Assembly: GCA_027574665.1 (NCBI GenBank)
Contig: CM050657.1
Coordinates: forward strand, 26,266,700-26,330,699
Reading direction: 5' to 3'
DNA: 64,000 nt
DNA from: Rhynochetos jubatus
Lineage: Eukaryota > Chordata > Aves > Eurypygiformes > Rhynochetidae
The notes under the pieces were generated by a model. It was not told the origin of the DNA. It worked only from the letters and a program-made list of their open reading frames with translations, and did no database searches. Below, one piece after another: positions 24,497 to 38,600 of the stretch (position 1 is the stretch's first letter; each line of letters starts with the position of its first letter). The position numbers were made by a program, and so were the translations under genes.

Positions 24497-27400
24497 CTGA
24501 TAGGGATACTGACAGTGGCAGACTTATGAGCTGATTTTTAGGGATCCTATGAATGTCAACCTCTCAGAGAGAGACTTCAGAGAAATAAAAATCTCTCACA
24601 TACTTATAGGCCAATCCTACAAAAAGTCTTCCATATCAGGATAAAATACTTAAACTACATTCTATATTTTAGTGGACAGCTACAGCACAACTTGCTCAGA
24701 TTGTTAAATGTAGAGTCTGCAACATTTTACAGTGTACACATCTTTTAGTAATTCTTTATATGTACGTTATTATTACAGTTCCAACACTACACAAGTGTAG
24801 GTGAATTTGGTGTTCATGAAAATGAACAGACCATTGCAAAGGCTAGAACCCACTGGTCTTTGGGGAAACATCTCTTTATGACACTTCTCCTCTGCAAATG
24901 GCCAACTATTGCATTGTGGAGCCTTTCTTGAATTTCTGCCAACAACACTGGATCTTGGAGTGGTTTTGTAAAAAGGCTAAAATCAACACCTCTAAATGGG
25001 AAGAAGACAAAGAAAAGGGAACTGGGACATGGTGAGAGGAAATACCGTAAAGGCAAATTCATTCAGAGTATCAGAAGAGAAAGAAAAAAAGAAGGAAAGA
25101 CTAGAAAAAATAGAAGTAAGAATGAGAAAACTGTATGATATAAACAGAATAATGCGGATTTTTTGTTTCCTCCTGTCCCTCCCTGGCAGCCAGTGCCTTG
25201 TCAAGCGCACACTTGTCACTTCTGTCAGAACTCAATCAGCAGCTGGAAGAGAAACGGTCTGATGGCACGGTCCTGCTCTGCAGCTTCCGCAAATCAACAG
25301 TAGCATGAAACATCCTTTTTGGTTTTAAAATAAATGCTTAGATTCAGCATGTCCAAAGTCCTGAACAGGGGAAGAACACAAACACATAAACAGTTTTATT
25401 CTATTGCACACTATTAGAAGCTGAAGCTTCCGTCACTGAAGGCTACATTCTCAGTACACTGCACAACCTCATTTATCTATTCTCACTTACCTACAACATT
25501 TTGTGGCAGACTATGCTGTGATGGTGAATAGCAAAAACCCCATTTTAAATTACCAAGAAGGGCCTTGGAAGGAGCAGAGCTACAGCATCAGGAGTCTAGA
25601 GTGAATGCAAAGTCTGCCATGCCATTCAGAGCTGGCTCACCAAAAACACAGTTCTCAGAACAGGTTAGGTAGTGAAAAATGTTTGACATTACTGTTATTG
25701 TCATTATGGAGCACCTACTGCATTACCGAACTCTTCAAATAAGAAAAGAGAACTTCTAAGAAGAATGACTTTTTCAGGAAATCTAAGCTCAAGGATTGCT
25801 GTCAAATGTACACTTCAGATGTTGTTTTGTTGTTATAAGACGTGTTTTCAGTTTATATTGTGTCACCCTTTTTCACAACTTGCAGAAAACCAAATCTTTG
25901 TTCAGGATCATTGTCTCCAGCTGCTTTTTATTGCACCTGAGGTTGTGGTCTTCTGTCCGTGTCATTATGGTCAGTTGATTGTATAGAGGAGGGGGTAGAT
26001 TTCTCATGCGACAAGAGTTCAAATCTCTTCTCACAGAAAATAGCTGATTTTTTTCCAAGAACTCTAAGACTAGAACCAGTTTAAAAAGAAGGTTTAGGAC
26101 ATTCATCAGACTTGAACAATGGTGGTCAACAAAGCCACTGAAGACAAAGCCATGAAGAAATTATATTGGAAAAAACATAATGTACTACAAAATCACCTAA
26201 CAGAAACGTAGGGAGATGGGGAAGAAAGAGAATTTGCCTTTGAACTGTTTTAAAGTCCTGTTTCCTCTTGTGCCACTGGTTTCGTGGATGGCTAGGTGCA
26301 AATTCTTTCACCCCTCTACACTTCTCCACTCCCTGGTTTATGCACAGTGGAGACAATGCTAATTTCCCTTGTGAATTACACTGAGATCTATGAAGAACAA
26401 AGTACGGTTAATAGATAACTAGCGATATCACATTTCAGCACATCCTTCTAATTCTGGCTCTTCTCATACCATCTTTATCTACAAAAAGTCACCTCAAACA
26501 GCTTTTTGCAAAAAAAAAAAAAAAAAAGCAGGACTTTCAAGTGATTACATTTATAATTTTAATAATGTAAGAGTTTTACAGTAAGACACCATGCAACCAA
26601 GAATTCATTACTTTTCCTTTCAGATTTTAATAAAAGTACACTATGAATTATTTAAACTAAATGAAACTTGTCAAGATAAATTAATTTAGTACATGTTGTG
26701 ATGCAGTATATTCTGGCTTTAATTGTGTTTGCTGCTTACTGAGTACAGCGATTCGCAAAGTCCAGTAATATATTTTCCCAGCTATTAGAAACAAGAACCA
26801 TGGGAATGTTGTATCATTTTCATTACTCAGAGCATTTTTTACTTATTTTTTGATAAAAAGTTGAAGTTAGCTTACTACGCTAAAAAAAAACCACAACTAA
26901 ACAAATAGTGAAAATACTGAAAGGTTCAGGGGATTTCTCATGTAGCTCTTCTAATTCAGTTCCAGTCAACAGTACCTAGGAATAACCCCAGGATGATGAG
27001 CTTTCAGAATCTGATGTGCAAAAATTGTAAGATTTAATTCGATACTATTTAATTCGGTACTGTATTATTCTTATTATAAAGTAAAAACAGAGTCCCAGGA
27101 AAGTCAGCTAAAATTTTGCCTCTGACATGAGCAAAACGGAAGACTCAATCCATTGCCTAAACATAGCTGTTAGTGCCATGTGAGGTGCCCTGGGGACTCC
27201 ACCTGGCTCCAGCTGACAGCCCAGCAGTGCTTGAAGTTCCTGTAAGCCCTACCACTGTACCTGGCAGCCTTATGGGGAATCCTTGGTTGACTGGGACACC
27301 TCAAACAGCACGAAGTACTACTTTTAGATCACTGAACTGAGCCCAAGATGCCTCCCATTGGACATCCCAGATTGACAGTGTCTGACACAGATACTGTTGT

Positions 27401-29232
27401 ACACGTCTGCTGACAGCCCCAGCCTAATAGATTTGATGGCATTCCTAAGAGAAAAATATGCATTAAGATATTTATATGTAGCTTATATATCTTTATAAAC
27501 AAACATTTTTAAAAGATACACATCTAAAAACATCATCCTTTCCATGCAGCTACGCTGTCGAGTCTCACAAAAGCTATGTACCAAAGAACACATCCCATAC
27601 TCAAAATTGCACAAGTCTCTTTTCCAAAGCCTTTTGCAGGATAAATTCCTTGAAGGATCATCTTGCAGAAAGCAGGATACTTTCTTGGAAGTTCTGTACT
27701 TCCCTGAGAACAGCTTTTTCTTCTAAAGAAAATAGTGAGCAGAAATTCTTATGTCATTGTAGCTTGTGAAAGAGATGTGGTTGTTCAATTCTACCAGAAT
27801 GGAATACTTTTCCAGATTTCTCACATTATAATGGAAGCTGTGAATTCTCTGCATCTCTAGAAACAGATTAACTAGATTAAATCTATTTTTCAGTTTGTGC
27901 TATAAATGACAGCTGTATTAGTTTTCTGTGAAAATTAATCAAGAAAATAATCTCATTATCAGGGAGGAAACTCAGTTTAGGAAGAATAATGAAACAGTCT
28001 TCCAGAGTCAATTAATGCTCACTATCCAAGACAGCATTTGAAAGTGCAATGGTGCTCAAAAAGCTGGAATCATACAGAAAATAAAGCAAACTCAGGTTTA
28101 TTGGAATGAACTCAAAACCATACATTTTTCCAAGTTAAGAGTAATGCTTATAGTACATATAATCTTAATTTTAAAACTAAGTTTTAAAACTACTGTTTGT
28201 AACAAGTCTGTAAATACAATAGTCAGAGTACTGTCTCAATAGTTCATAAGGCCTTAATTTGTGTTTAGGGAGAGGTCAGGAAGACTGATTTAGGTCTTGG
28301 TACAAGTAGAAACTTCACCACATCGGCAGAAAAACACAGCATTTAAATTTCTGAAAGCAGTACACAAGTCTTCGAAAGAGCAGGTATATTTAAAGATACT
28401 GAACCAGGTTCTCTGTTTACTACAGTTGTTTTATGCTACACTATCTTTCCTCCTCTTATCCACAAACTGAAGAGACCACTCCATCATTATTGACATAAGA
28501 GTGCACCATGTTGTCCTTGTAACTGACCAAATTCAGGAGGAGACATCCTCACCCAAAGCCAATGACGTGCAGACCCAGCGTGCCTCACCCTTGGAGCTCA
28601 GTTACGTGGCGTGTCAGGCCTCTGCAGAGCAACCTGACAGCTACTCCAGGTTGCCCAACGAACGTGGGCATTCCCATAGAAAGTCACTGACACTATTGTT
28701 GCAGAGCTGTTTGCTCCTATTCTCAGCTTCCCATTTTCTTTCTCTTTCCAATTTCATTTATTCCTTGGAAGAGTTCTCCTGCTTTCTCCCCCCCCACATC
28801 ACTTGTTGCCAGCTGACAGAAAAGTGACTGGCCTTGCATGTCAAGGAAGAGACAAATACCAAGACAGACGCTTTCCCTGCATCTCAACACATGACCTTAA
28901 AATTATACACACCAATCTCAAGGTTTCATAGAAGTTTTCATCAATAATGAATACCCATACAGCAAGAACAGAGGGAGGGATATCGTTACACGCAAGTGGG
29001 GTGTTTTATACCGAAACAAAGGGTGGTCATAACAAGTCCATAACTTTAGCTGCCAGGAAAAGGAATGAGTAACAAACAAAAGGGTGTGGTTCAGAGCAAA
29101 TCAACCTTCTCCAGTATATTGAGAACATATGGGATGAGCTCTGAAGTAATTCCTTTTCCTCACATAGATGTGACGAAAAGGTATGTTGGGAAGGGCTGAA
29201 TCGACCTCATTCTTCTCTGAGGAACAAAAAGA

Positions 29233-29247
29233 ACACACACACACATT
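29233..29247. repeat. (AC)n microsatellite
   Basis: About seven perfect AC dinucleotides; short. Confidence 0.85.
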
Positions 29248-32200
29248 CTAATATAAATCTTGAAAGTTGTTATTGTTATAACAGATTTTCTAATAGAGAA
29301 TCCCCAAGTTCTGTTCTGTTGGGAAGCAGTAGGCACAGTACATGTTGCTTTATGAGGGGAAATAGAGAAGAGAATACCACATCCAATTGATATTTCAGGG
29401 AGATTTGAAGGAGAATGAATGCATATTTGGAATTAGGCCAGGACACTGGGGCTACTACCCCCTATCCCACAAAAAGAGCCATTGGACTGTTAATAACCAT
29501 AAGATATCAAGCCCTTGGTTTTCCGTCTCATCAGCAAGACTATGCTACATATTCATTTAACTCACACTTGCTTTTAAGTTCTCTCAGCCTCTGTTGCTGC
29601 TGGGTTTAATTCTTTGTCTCATCAATAAAATGCATTCCTTTACTTATATTCATTGAAAATCTGTAGCACTACACCGACCAAATCGTAAATGAAGAAATCC
29701 TGCACTGACAGAAAAAGCAGATCAAGCAGCTTAACATGTTCTTAAGCTTTCTCATGTCTATGTACCATTCCTTATGCCACAAGCTTGAGATTTTTTTCAG
29801 ATAATATCACTCTGAAATCCTGAGATTATTTTAAAAGTTAAAAATAAAAATGTGGTACATTGTGAAAGTTAGGCTTTTAAATACGTGTTGATGAAGGGGA
29901 TAAAATGTATATAAATTTTAAAATTTTATTTACTTCATTCTCTTGATAAGTTGTGACAAACTTTTCCAGCTTTTGAGGTGTTGCTCAGTCTTCTGTCTCC
30001 ATTATTAAATTGCTAATGGACAAGGTATTAAACTAACAGTAAAATCAATCTGAGGGTGTGGAGGTGGGGGGGGGATCAGCAACTAATTATTAAGTGCTTC
30101 AGGAGAGAACGTTCATCTAATCTAGCAAGCTAAAAAACAAGGTGCAAGTACTTTTAACAGAAAATACAAGTTAGGAAGTAACCTGGAGAAAAAGGCCCAG
30201 TTGCACGTGTGCCTTAAGCTTCAAAAAAGTTTCTTTGTTTTATATTCCATATTTTACAAAACAGTTGTGTTGAAAATGCAAATCTTCAGAACCGCCTGAA
30301 GATTAATTCCATGGAACTCAGAAGCCTTTCTGTTTTGACCTTTCTTTAGAAACACATCTATTACATTGTCCAACCCTTGCAATGTAATATTTTCCAAGAG
30401 TACACCGGTAAACTCACTTGCCATCTCTGCTTCAACTCCTTCCGGAAAGGAAACGTGCATTTTCCAGTATTCAGTTTGAGTGACAAACCCCAGAAAACAT
30501 TGTACAAAATTTCTGAAAAGCTGAATTTTTCAAGACATCTCTACTCCTAAATTCTAAAATTTCTTGTGCTTTTTTTGCAAAGAGCATGCACACCCTTATT
30601 GCAGTGTACAGCTGACAGAGAGAAACCCATGAAGTCACAAAATTTGATCAAGGCACCAGCAAATCACAAGTTTGTTTTAGAAGTCTTGGGCTGAACAAAG
30701 TAAGACCGAGGCTCCTTAATCACACAACATTAAACACACACAAAAAAACCCCAAAACAGTCAAATGAACACTCCCTTTGAAATAAGCTTTCTTAGTTAAG
30801 AAAAAGAAGGATGTTCATGTCCTGCACATTCCTTAGCTGGTGCATGTCTGTTCATCCCACTTGGATAGCACAGTGAGTTTCCAGACCATTTACACTTTTC
30901 AAAGTTTCAGTCTGTCACCTTCCTTGTTAGCTCTGTAATAGGAACGAAGCACGCAGTCACGAGTAAGACTAGATCACTGAACAATGCTTTTTTAAAAGCT
31001 GAAGAGTAATATCAGAAGGTAGAATTCAGGTTCCCCAATTAAAAAAAAAAAAAATCAAGGTGCCATGTCAAATTTCTAATTATGTATTTATTTACATGCA
31101 GTTGAGTAATATTAGCAGTCACACACTGATACTGTCCATGACACTTGTATCAACACAGTAGGGTTATAATGAGGTTACAGCAGTACTGCGATAGTGTTTT
31201 TAGAGCTGTAGAAGCCATCAGTTGGGCCCTACTGCAGGAGACACACATTGAGCTCACACACTCACCATTTCCTGTACTATTAGGGTGTTCATCTGTATGT
31301 GACTTTCCAAGAAACCCACAATCCCGCAAAGCAAAGAATGAGCAGCAGCAGAACAGATCAAGGACAGCTGTTTCTGTTTTACTCATGAACATGAAGTGGG
31401 GAAATCCATTTGAGGCAGTATGTTACATCAGTTTAGCAAATGACACAACTAAAAGGAGACTCAGAGCAAAGTCAAAGCTAGGGAACAGCTCTGACAGTGT
31501 AGCACCACTGAAAATACAAAGCCTTGGGGAAAACAATGGCAGGAGAATACTCTTGGATATTTCACACAGTTACCTTCCTCTTAGTATAAGTTGTACCATG
31601 TTGAACACATGGAGATTTTGCTTGATCCTGAAAGTTAAACAATGCTAGGTGACTGCAGTACAGGATACAAACCCCGTGGAAATGGCTGGCATTGCCAGTA
31701 CAAAGCAAGCTGTCACAGTTGAGCACTAGACCACAGAAACTGGGTATGCTGAAAGAGTCCATTGGTTGTTACCTATACTAATTAATAGGAGAGTAAGAGG
31801 AGATGCTTTCTGCTTAGGGTCTCTAGTTTAGAACAAGCTATCTAAACTAATACATCACGCTCTGAAGCTTTTACTTCCACCAGAAGGATTTCCAGCACCG
31901 TCTGCAAAGGGCAGTTATCTACACAAGGATCTGATGTAATAAAGAAATTGAGCTGACACTGCAGGACATTCCTTACTTACACAAACATGCGATCTCTACA
32001 GACATGGGTAATTCTAGCACATCCCAAGCAAAGGAAAAGCACCTTCACAACTGATATATGATGTATCGTAACAAAAAATTTCCGATTGCATCTATGTAAG
32101 TGGGCAAGTATTACAGATTATCTGAAGCAGCAACTTCACTCGTTATCAACATTCTGAGATATTTATACTTACACTGATTGTTACCCCATACTCCTTGCCA

Positions 32201-32516
32201 AGATGCATTTTGAGTTCCCTTTAGCCACCATTCCTCAGGTCTTCAAGAGCTAGGTCAGATGCTGGATATATATAAACAGCTCTTTTGTGCTTGAACTTGA
32301 AAGGGAAATCAGTCATCTGTGTATGACCTGTGTTACAGCAAAATGTACTTTTTCCCTCTGACAATGTTTTTATGGTTGCTAAGTTGCCTTGATTGCCAAG
32401 AGACATTTGTTTTCAGTGAAGGCTTCTATAGCTTAAAGTGTCAACTGTTTTACCCATCTCCCTCCTTCTTCCTTTTTCAACTGATTCACAAATTAAGTTG
32501 ACCCTCTGCTAGTTGT

Positions 32517-32535
32517 GGGGGGGGGGAAAAAAAAA
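32517..32535 (+). repeat. G10A9 homopolymer block
   Basis: Ten G followed by nine A on the plus strand. It is a likely slippage hotspot and an assembly-error risk. Confidence 0.85.
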
Positions 32536-34354
32536 GATTCCTAAAAATTAAAAGTCTGGCACAATCCCATACTAAAAGCCCATTTATCTTGTCTTTTCTG
32601 CAAAGATAGTTTGCAGGTTCTGGCTAAGATCCCATTTCCAGCAACAAAAATCCCCAAGGACTTCTGCTACCTAAGACCTCCTGTTCCTGGATCCTGACCA
32701 CATATCTGTGATTAAACTGCCTAGTACAGAAAATATAGTTATTATTTGTATTTATTATTCTAAGAGGAAAAGAGCACCAAAACATTTGTGTATTAAATGC
32801 TGGAAACATTCTCACTGATGGATCTGAAGTGACACTGCAAGCCATCATTTAAGTTCAAAGGCTCTTATCCTCTCTACATGTTGCTTTGTTGCTCTGATCT
32901 GAGAGGGATACTCGTATGCTAAACGCAGTACAGCCTTTGACTACACAGAAAAGGAGTTGAATAAGGCAGCCTATACAGAGCACAGAAATGAGTCGGATTC
33001 TATAATCATCCATAAGTAGGTGTTGTCTGACACAATCATCCCTCTGTGCAAACCAGCTGAAACTCAGCATCATTTGTTACACGTGAACTGTAAAGTCTAT
33101 AGACTTACCTTGCTTAATCTGCACCTCACAGTGAATAAATTCTTATGTATACTCTCCACATCCAGCTGCCAACCAGTACTATTGTACCTGTGCACCTCTC
33201 TGTGTCTCTGGCAGGACGAGGCTTTCCCAGTGACCTCAAGCTTTCGCATTCCAAGTAAAGCTTGGAAGACTGCTGACTTCCCTGTGGCTCCAACTCACTC
33301 TAGTAAGATCATTATACCAAGCTGCTTAATCTTTCGCGGTGTTGGAGGATAAAGTGTGTGTGAAGAATTGCATGCTCAGAACCATTTCTGAGCACTGAGC
33401 ACTTTTGCAGATGGGGCTAGCAGACTGTTCAAAGTCCTTGTGACATTTCCCTTTCTCTTAACCACAACTCTACTCACTAAGCAATACAATCTTCCTTTTA
33501 CCATGGCGTATGCTAATATAAAGCCATTTTGTCAGCATGCTGGTGACACCACAATTGACGTATATACCAGTTCAATCATTCATAAATCAATGTGCATATT
33601 CTTCCTAAGCTCTAATGTCATCTCATCAATGCACTCCTTATTTTGCAGTTATTGATACTAAATTCCAACATGATTACAAAATCACATCTTTCACTTTATT
33701 ACATTTTGAATATTGAAGGGTTTTCCCCTTTATTAAATTACACTATATTAGAAGAGTCTGAAAACTCTCTGATGTATGACCAAGGACATCGTTCCATCTG
33801 TTTTGTTTTTCTCATTCATGACATAGATGATTTTGTTTTAAGCAGTACATGTATTTCACTTTCATTTCACTTTATGTCTGTCAGGTTACATCATTTCTGA
33901 CGTGTGGATACTCTGCTACACAGCTTTGCAAAACGATTTAAGTTTAAAGTGAAACCAGCTTTTTGCATAGCTCAGGTGTTCAGAAATGAGATACGGGTAC
34001 TTAAGTTACCAGTTTAAACCAAACACATGGCACAAAGCCATATCAAAACCTGGTAAGACCAGTCTGACTAAAAATAATTCCTATTTGAACGTTGCTTGGT
34101 AGCCTATATAAAATGAACACATTTCCTAACAGTTACTGAGAAATGCAAGTGTTTACAGAACCAGAACTGCTAGCACAAGTGGTAGATTGTCAGCAGTTTT
34201 AGCCCAAACTCCAGGTGTTTGATTTTGAACTCAAATACTGAGTAGTAGACCAGGAAAAACTCTGCTCTATGTCTTAAAGTATGTAGGTTTATTACCATGG
34301 AAGTTTATTGTTTGTATTACAGATGAACTTAAAAGACTGCATAAATGAGAGCAA

Positions 34355-34428
34355 GACTCCATGGCACTAGGTGCTGTAGCAAACCTGCTGCAAATACCAA
34401 CATTGTGGGTTCATTCCCCACACGAGGC
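34355..34428 (+). other. tRNA-like (SINE-head-like) segment
   Basis: GTGGG-TTCATTC-CCCAC at 34405-34421 is a perfect 5-bp stem with a 7-nt loop in T-arm form. It contains a B-box-like GGTTCATTCC (34408-34417). An A-box-like TGGCACTAGGTG lies 46 nt upstream (34362-34373), the spacing of a tRNA gene. The region between resembles my memory of tRNA-Ile. The acceptor ends pair poorly and an anticodon stem is not evident, so it is at best a decayed tRNA pseudogene or tRNA-derived SINE head. It abuts the retroviral pol relic directly. Confidence 0.28.
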
Positions 34429-34436
34429 TTTCTGGG

Positions 34437-34725
34437 CCAGTCACCGTGCAGTGCTTTTGCCACTTATTCCCTGTACAAGCCACAGTTTGCTCTCACTTGG
34501 AGGGGCAGCCAGTACACCTGGAACCCACTGCCCCAGGGCTGGAAACACATCCCTACCATTTGCCATGGGCTGATTCAGACCGCACTGGAACAGGGTGGAG
34601 CTCCAGAACACGGTGGAGCTCCAGAACACCTGCAGTATGTTGATGACATGGGGCAACACAGCAGAAGTTTCTGAGAAAGGGAGGGAGAGAATCCAAAACA
34701 TAACCTCACATGAGCTCCTGTGAAG
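34437..34725 (+). pseudogene. Endogenous retrovirus (ERV-L-like) reverse transcriptase relic
   Basis: The plus-strand frame reads through the fingers/palm core of a retroviral reverse transcriptase, with LPQGW (34528-34542), a Pro-Thr-Ile-Cys-His-Gly block just after it, and a YVDD catalytic box (34636-34647). Before about 34470 the homology shifts frame and appears to have lost codons. Just after YVDD a short deletion moves the homology into another frame, and the original frame ends at 34674. Only about 95 codons remain of a pol gene that is normally over 800 codons, with no protease, RNase H or integrase and no flanking LTR visible. An 18-bp in-frame tandem duplication lies just before the YVDD box. 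It resembles an avian ERV-L-type pol, judged from family memory. It is non-functional. Confidence 0.8.
34594..34629 (+). repeat. 18-bp perfect tandem duplication in the pol relic
   Basis: GGTGGAGCTCCAGAACAC occurs twice head to tail (34594-34611 and 34612-34629), adding six codons in frame just upstream of the YVDD box. The identity of the copies suggests a relatively recent slippage event. Confidence 0.9.
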
Positions 34726-35200
34726 AAAATTAACTCTATCCCCACCAAAACCTGCACAGGTGCCTAAAACAAGGGAGGATGAATCCAAAACTAACTGAAA
34801 CTTAGTTCAGGAGTCTAATAATCTTTAACACTTTCAGGAGACACCTTGGAAGAAGAGTCAGATTGCAGTAGGCTGAATCACCTCCTAGAAGCACCCATCC
34901 CTCTCCAAGAGGTACCTAGTAAGTTAGCATATGTATGGGACACGATAAGGGGCACAGTCCTTGAGCTTAGCTATTTAAGAAACAAAAGAAACAAGTCTTC
35001 CATATAAAAAGAAAAAAAAAAGAGGGGGAAACAGACATTAAAATTTTACAAATTTGCCTCACTAGCATGTGAGATGAATTTAAAATTTCAAAGCTGTGGA
35101 GATTCAGTAACTCAGACTGACTATGGTGATGGTACCACATTACCTCACTGGTGTGACAATACTTTGATTCAAAAGTTGCCACATAGAAAAAAAGAATAAC

Positions 35201-35228
35201 AAAAAAAAAAAAAAAAAAAAAAAAAAAA
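35201..35228 (+). repeat. A28 homopolymer
   Basis: Longest homopolymer in the window. No processed-gene body was recognised upstream and no flanking target-site duplication was seen, so I do not call a retrocopy. Confidence 0.9.
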
Positions 35229-35610
35229 GCAGAAATCCAGGAGGATTTACTAGAAATATCATGTGAATATATCTATTTTTAAGGTTCCCTTATTTCCCTG
35301 TGGACATTCCACTGTGCCAATGACTGTCCATCGGGTGTTGAAAATAAAAATAATTATTGCCTATGTTGATCAGGGTATTCTGCCATTTCCTGTACAACCA
35401 GCACCTCCAGGAGCATGCTAGATGGGGAGCTAAACAACCTTCGGTATCTGAGGACATCGGGGAGAAGAGCTTTCATTAGTCACTGCCCCTGTCTCACCAC
35501 AGAACAGCAGGTAATCCGAGGGATCTTTTAATGGTTTATCATTTACAACATGCAAGCTCAACACAGAGGCTAAGAATTATGATGCTGTGTTTTGTTTCCA
35601 GGGGAAAAAA

Positions 35611-35628
35611 ACCAACCAACCAACCAAC
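35611..35628 (+). repeat. (ACCA)n microsatellite
   Basis: About 4.5 copies of a 4-bp ACCA unit following an A-run. Confidence 0.8.
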
Positions 35629-38600
35629 ACACAAACTGCCAGGCCTCAGATTTTAAGTGTGCATCACTCTAACAAAGAGGCAGGCCTGTTTCTAGCCTGC
35701 AACAAGGGGTGGTTGGGTAGGAAAGCAGACAGGATGAAATCACCTCCATGCACAAAAATAACTTCAGTTATATGCAGCACCTAAGCTGAAGCAGTGAAAT
35801 TCTCATTTCCTCTCCTTTGCTGCCCAGGTGAATCTTTACATCCCCACGGCACTTTGAGGTATTCCCTTTCAACAGCAGGTATCTGCCATCTGTAATGCTG
35901 CAGCCACACACATACATGTGTCTGAGTGTACATGGTTTTTTTTTTCCCCCCGATGATGCTGCAGGTATACATTAATAGACTCAGTCTCCTTCCCCCTAGA
36001 GCAGTGATATTAAGAGGCAAGATACATTTACACCTCTCCAGAGATGGCGATTTTGCAGTTAAATGGGGAAAAGGACAGCACACAGCCGCAGAGGAAAGCC
36101 TGGACAAAGGCTGGATTCACGTGCACCTCGATTTCAGAGAATAAATTATAAAACCATAAGTATGCAAGCTCTTAAGTTTAGAGTGCATTACCCTTTCTCC
36201 CAGTTTAAACTTCATTTAGACTAAAGCAATTTAGCTTGAAACAGGATTTCTTGCTAGAACAGGAACAAAAATTAAATGTGTCTATGCCCCCCCATTCTCT
36301 CTCTGCTTCTTTCAGCACTTTTGTGCTCCTGAAAAGAAGAGAAATTGCCATCTCTATAGCACAGCAATTCTTCACATTCTCGGTTCAGTTGGGCACAGCC
36401 ATGTAAGAATCAAGTATTAAAATGAATTATTTAAGAGATTACAGACTATATATAGCAATATCAAAGGGTCTTAATGCTTTTTAACACACACTTCCCCCCC
36501 ACCCCCTGGGAATAACAATATTGTTTAAAGACCTGCACAAAGATAGGCATTGCACTGAAATCAGTTTGGGTTGGTTTTTTTTTTTCCCCACCAGTATAAC
36601 AGAGTAGGTTTTTCTTCCATTAGCTCTAATATTTAAGGTCATTTTTACAAGTATTTGCTCAGAGATTGTGCTTCCCAGCTGTCCTCATTGCAATTTGCTT
36701 TGCTAATGTCATCAGAGGTTGTTGAAACTTGAATAGGGGGTAGAAAAACAGCAAAAAACAATTTGCTTTATAGGTAGTTCTCTAACAGAAGCATAGTTTT
36801 TTTATCTTGGGGTTTTAGTGTTCTATGCAACTCTCTATTTAATACTTTTAAACTCGTACATGCATGAGCAACATAAAATCAGCATCAGGGTTATTACCTA
36901 GGAGACACAGGCGGGTCGCTTTCCTAAAGCAAGTACCTTTTCCCAATCCATTACTCCTTCCTGTAACTGTATAAATAATTAAGAGAATATGCCTGTTTCA
37001 CAGGAACGACTCTTATCAAGTGCCAGCTAGAAAGGCCTCCACAGCTTACTGCACACCAGAGCGTGTGCTACAGACCATATTGCTTTGATTTTCTATGTGT
37101 GTGTGAAAATGTTTGGCTCAAACATAAAAACATAAAGTGGCATGCACTAAAACTCTAAGTCTTCAGTACCTCCACTTGTAAACTAGTTTTACAGCTGTAA
37201 ATTAAAGGGATGTAAAGGCTTTTGTGCAGATGCTAATAAATTCCATTCAAAAAATCATTTTTCCTCTCCCTTACAGAGCTTTCCCCTGTGCTTTCACGTG
37301 ATACACCTGTTCTCATTATGTAGGCATATACCTTTGTCCTTTGAAAAAGCATTCTTTCATCACAGAATAATTAAATGTCACATTTCTCTCATTCCTCTTG
37401 ATTACTTAATAAATCCCTTGTAGCAGCAAAACAAATTGCAGCAAATGGATTGCACGGTCAAGCACAATTCAATATTCTGAACAAAATCTGACCACAGCAA
37501 ACTAAGAAATTTTCATTCAGTATGCATAAGTATGAAACACTATATCTGTAACAAAACCAAGTTTATGTTTTTCCTAATTTTGTGTAACCTGTGTGATACA
37601 GGATGTGCAATAAAAATAGTTAACCACGCATACTTTCGCGGCACTGGATGTTGTTCAGCACACTGCTTGGAATGGTTACACAAACTGGTTCACAACTGGG
37701 GCACAGCCTTAGGAACAACAAATGATGAAAACTTTGGTCAGTTGAAGATGTTGGGGTTTGTTTACTTGCATAAGGCTAATAGAGTAGGATGTATTCCTGT
37801 GTAAGCAAATAGCAAACACGTGAAGGTGATTGACAGAAAGAAGGAAACTTTTTGGTTTTTAAAACAATAGCTCCTCATTCCCTATTGTAATATTTCTCTT
37901 ATGTGCAGCTCAAAGCAGCAGTAAACTCCCTTCCTCCCTTTTATAAACAGGTAATTCAGGTTTTAAGATGATCTCTTAACCTGCCGGTGCTGTGGGTTTA
38001 ACTGGGAAAACGATGACTGCAGTCTGGTCCGTGACCATGAGGCGAGGAGTGCACCATCACAGCGCAGAGCTGTGCCCAGGAGTTCTGTGCTGTGAATCCC
38101 CGTGCATACATCCTCAGAGGGATTTCATCAGACTGTTTTAACGCACAGGCTAAGGTTCGCAGTCCATAACTGGCAGTTGTAAGACGGATAACCAGAGATT
38201 CAGCCGACCGGACCCATGCAGACTCTGTGCAAGCAGAATTCATGTCCCAGAGAACAGGCAGATAGGTGCAGAGTGGACCATATCGATTAGCTTCAGGTAT
38301 TGATATTCCCTACACTAGATCTGAACCGCATTCCCGTTCACTGTGAGGAGTGCAGGGAGATCAGCCAATCCCTAAACCGGGCACTAACAGGGTTGGGTAC
38401 AGTGAATATACTGTTCTCCTACTGTGTTCAGCTGAAATCCATTCTTCTCCTCTGTGTTCACTTAGGACACTGTGCTGAACATACACAGCATCAGAGTACT
38501 GTATAAAAAACCCTCAAAGCTATGGAGCTACCTTTAAGCAGCATGTCCAGTTTATAGAGCTCTGAGATCACTATATGGAGCAGGAATTTCTGCCAGCACA

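Larger units (their letters stand above)
24497..34354. other. AT-rich intronic or intergenic DNA
   Basis: No supported genes. Noted elements are a purine-rich stretch near 25070-25130, an A18 run at 26510-26527, an (AC)n run at 29233-29247, a G-run near 30066 and a G10A9 block at 32517-32535. The 167-codon frame at 31145-31648 begins at TTG and shows no domain. Confidence 0.5.

Noticed and set aside
31145..31648. 167-codon plus-strand open frame
   Set aside because: Starts at TTG, has no recognisable domain or codon pattern, and has no splice or promoter context. Frames of this length are expected occasionally in 64 kb.
35150..35228. A28 tract as the tail of a processed pseudogene
   Set aside because: No gene-like sequence upstream, no poly-A signal at the right distance and no flanking duplication.
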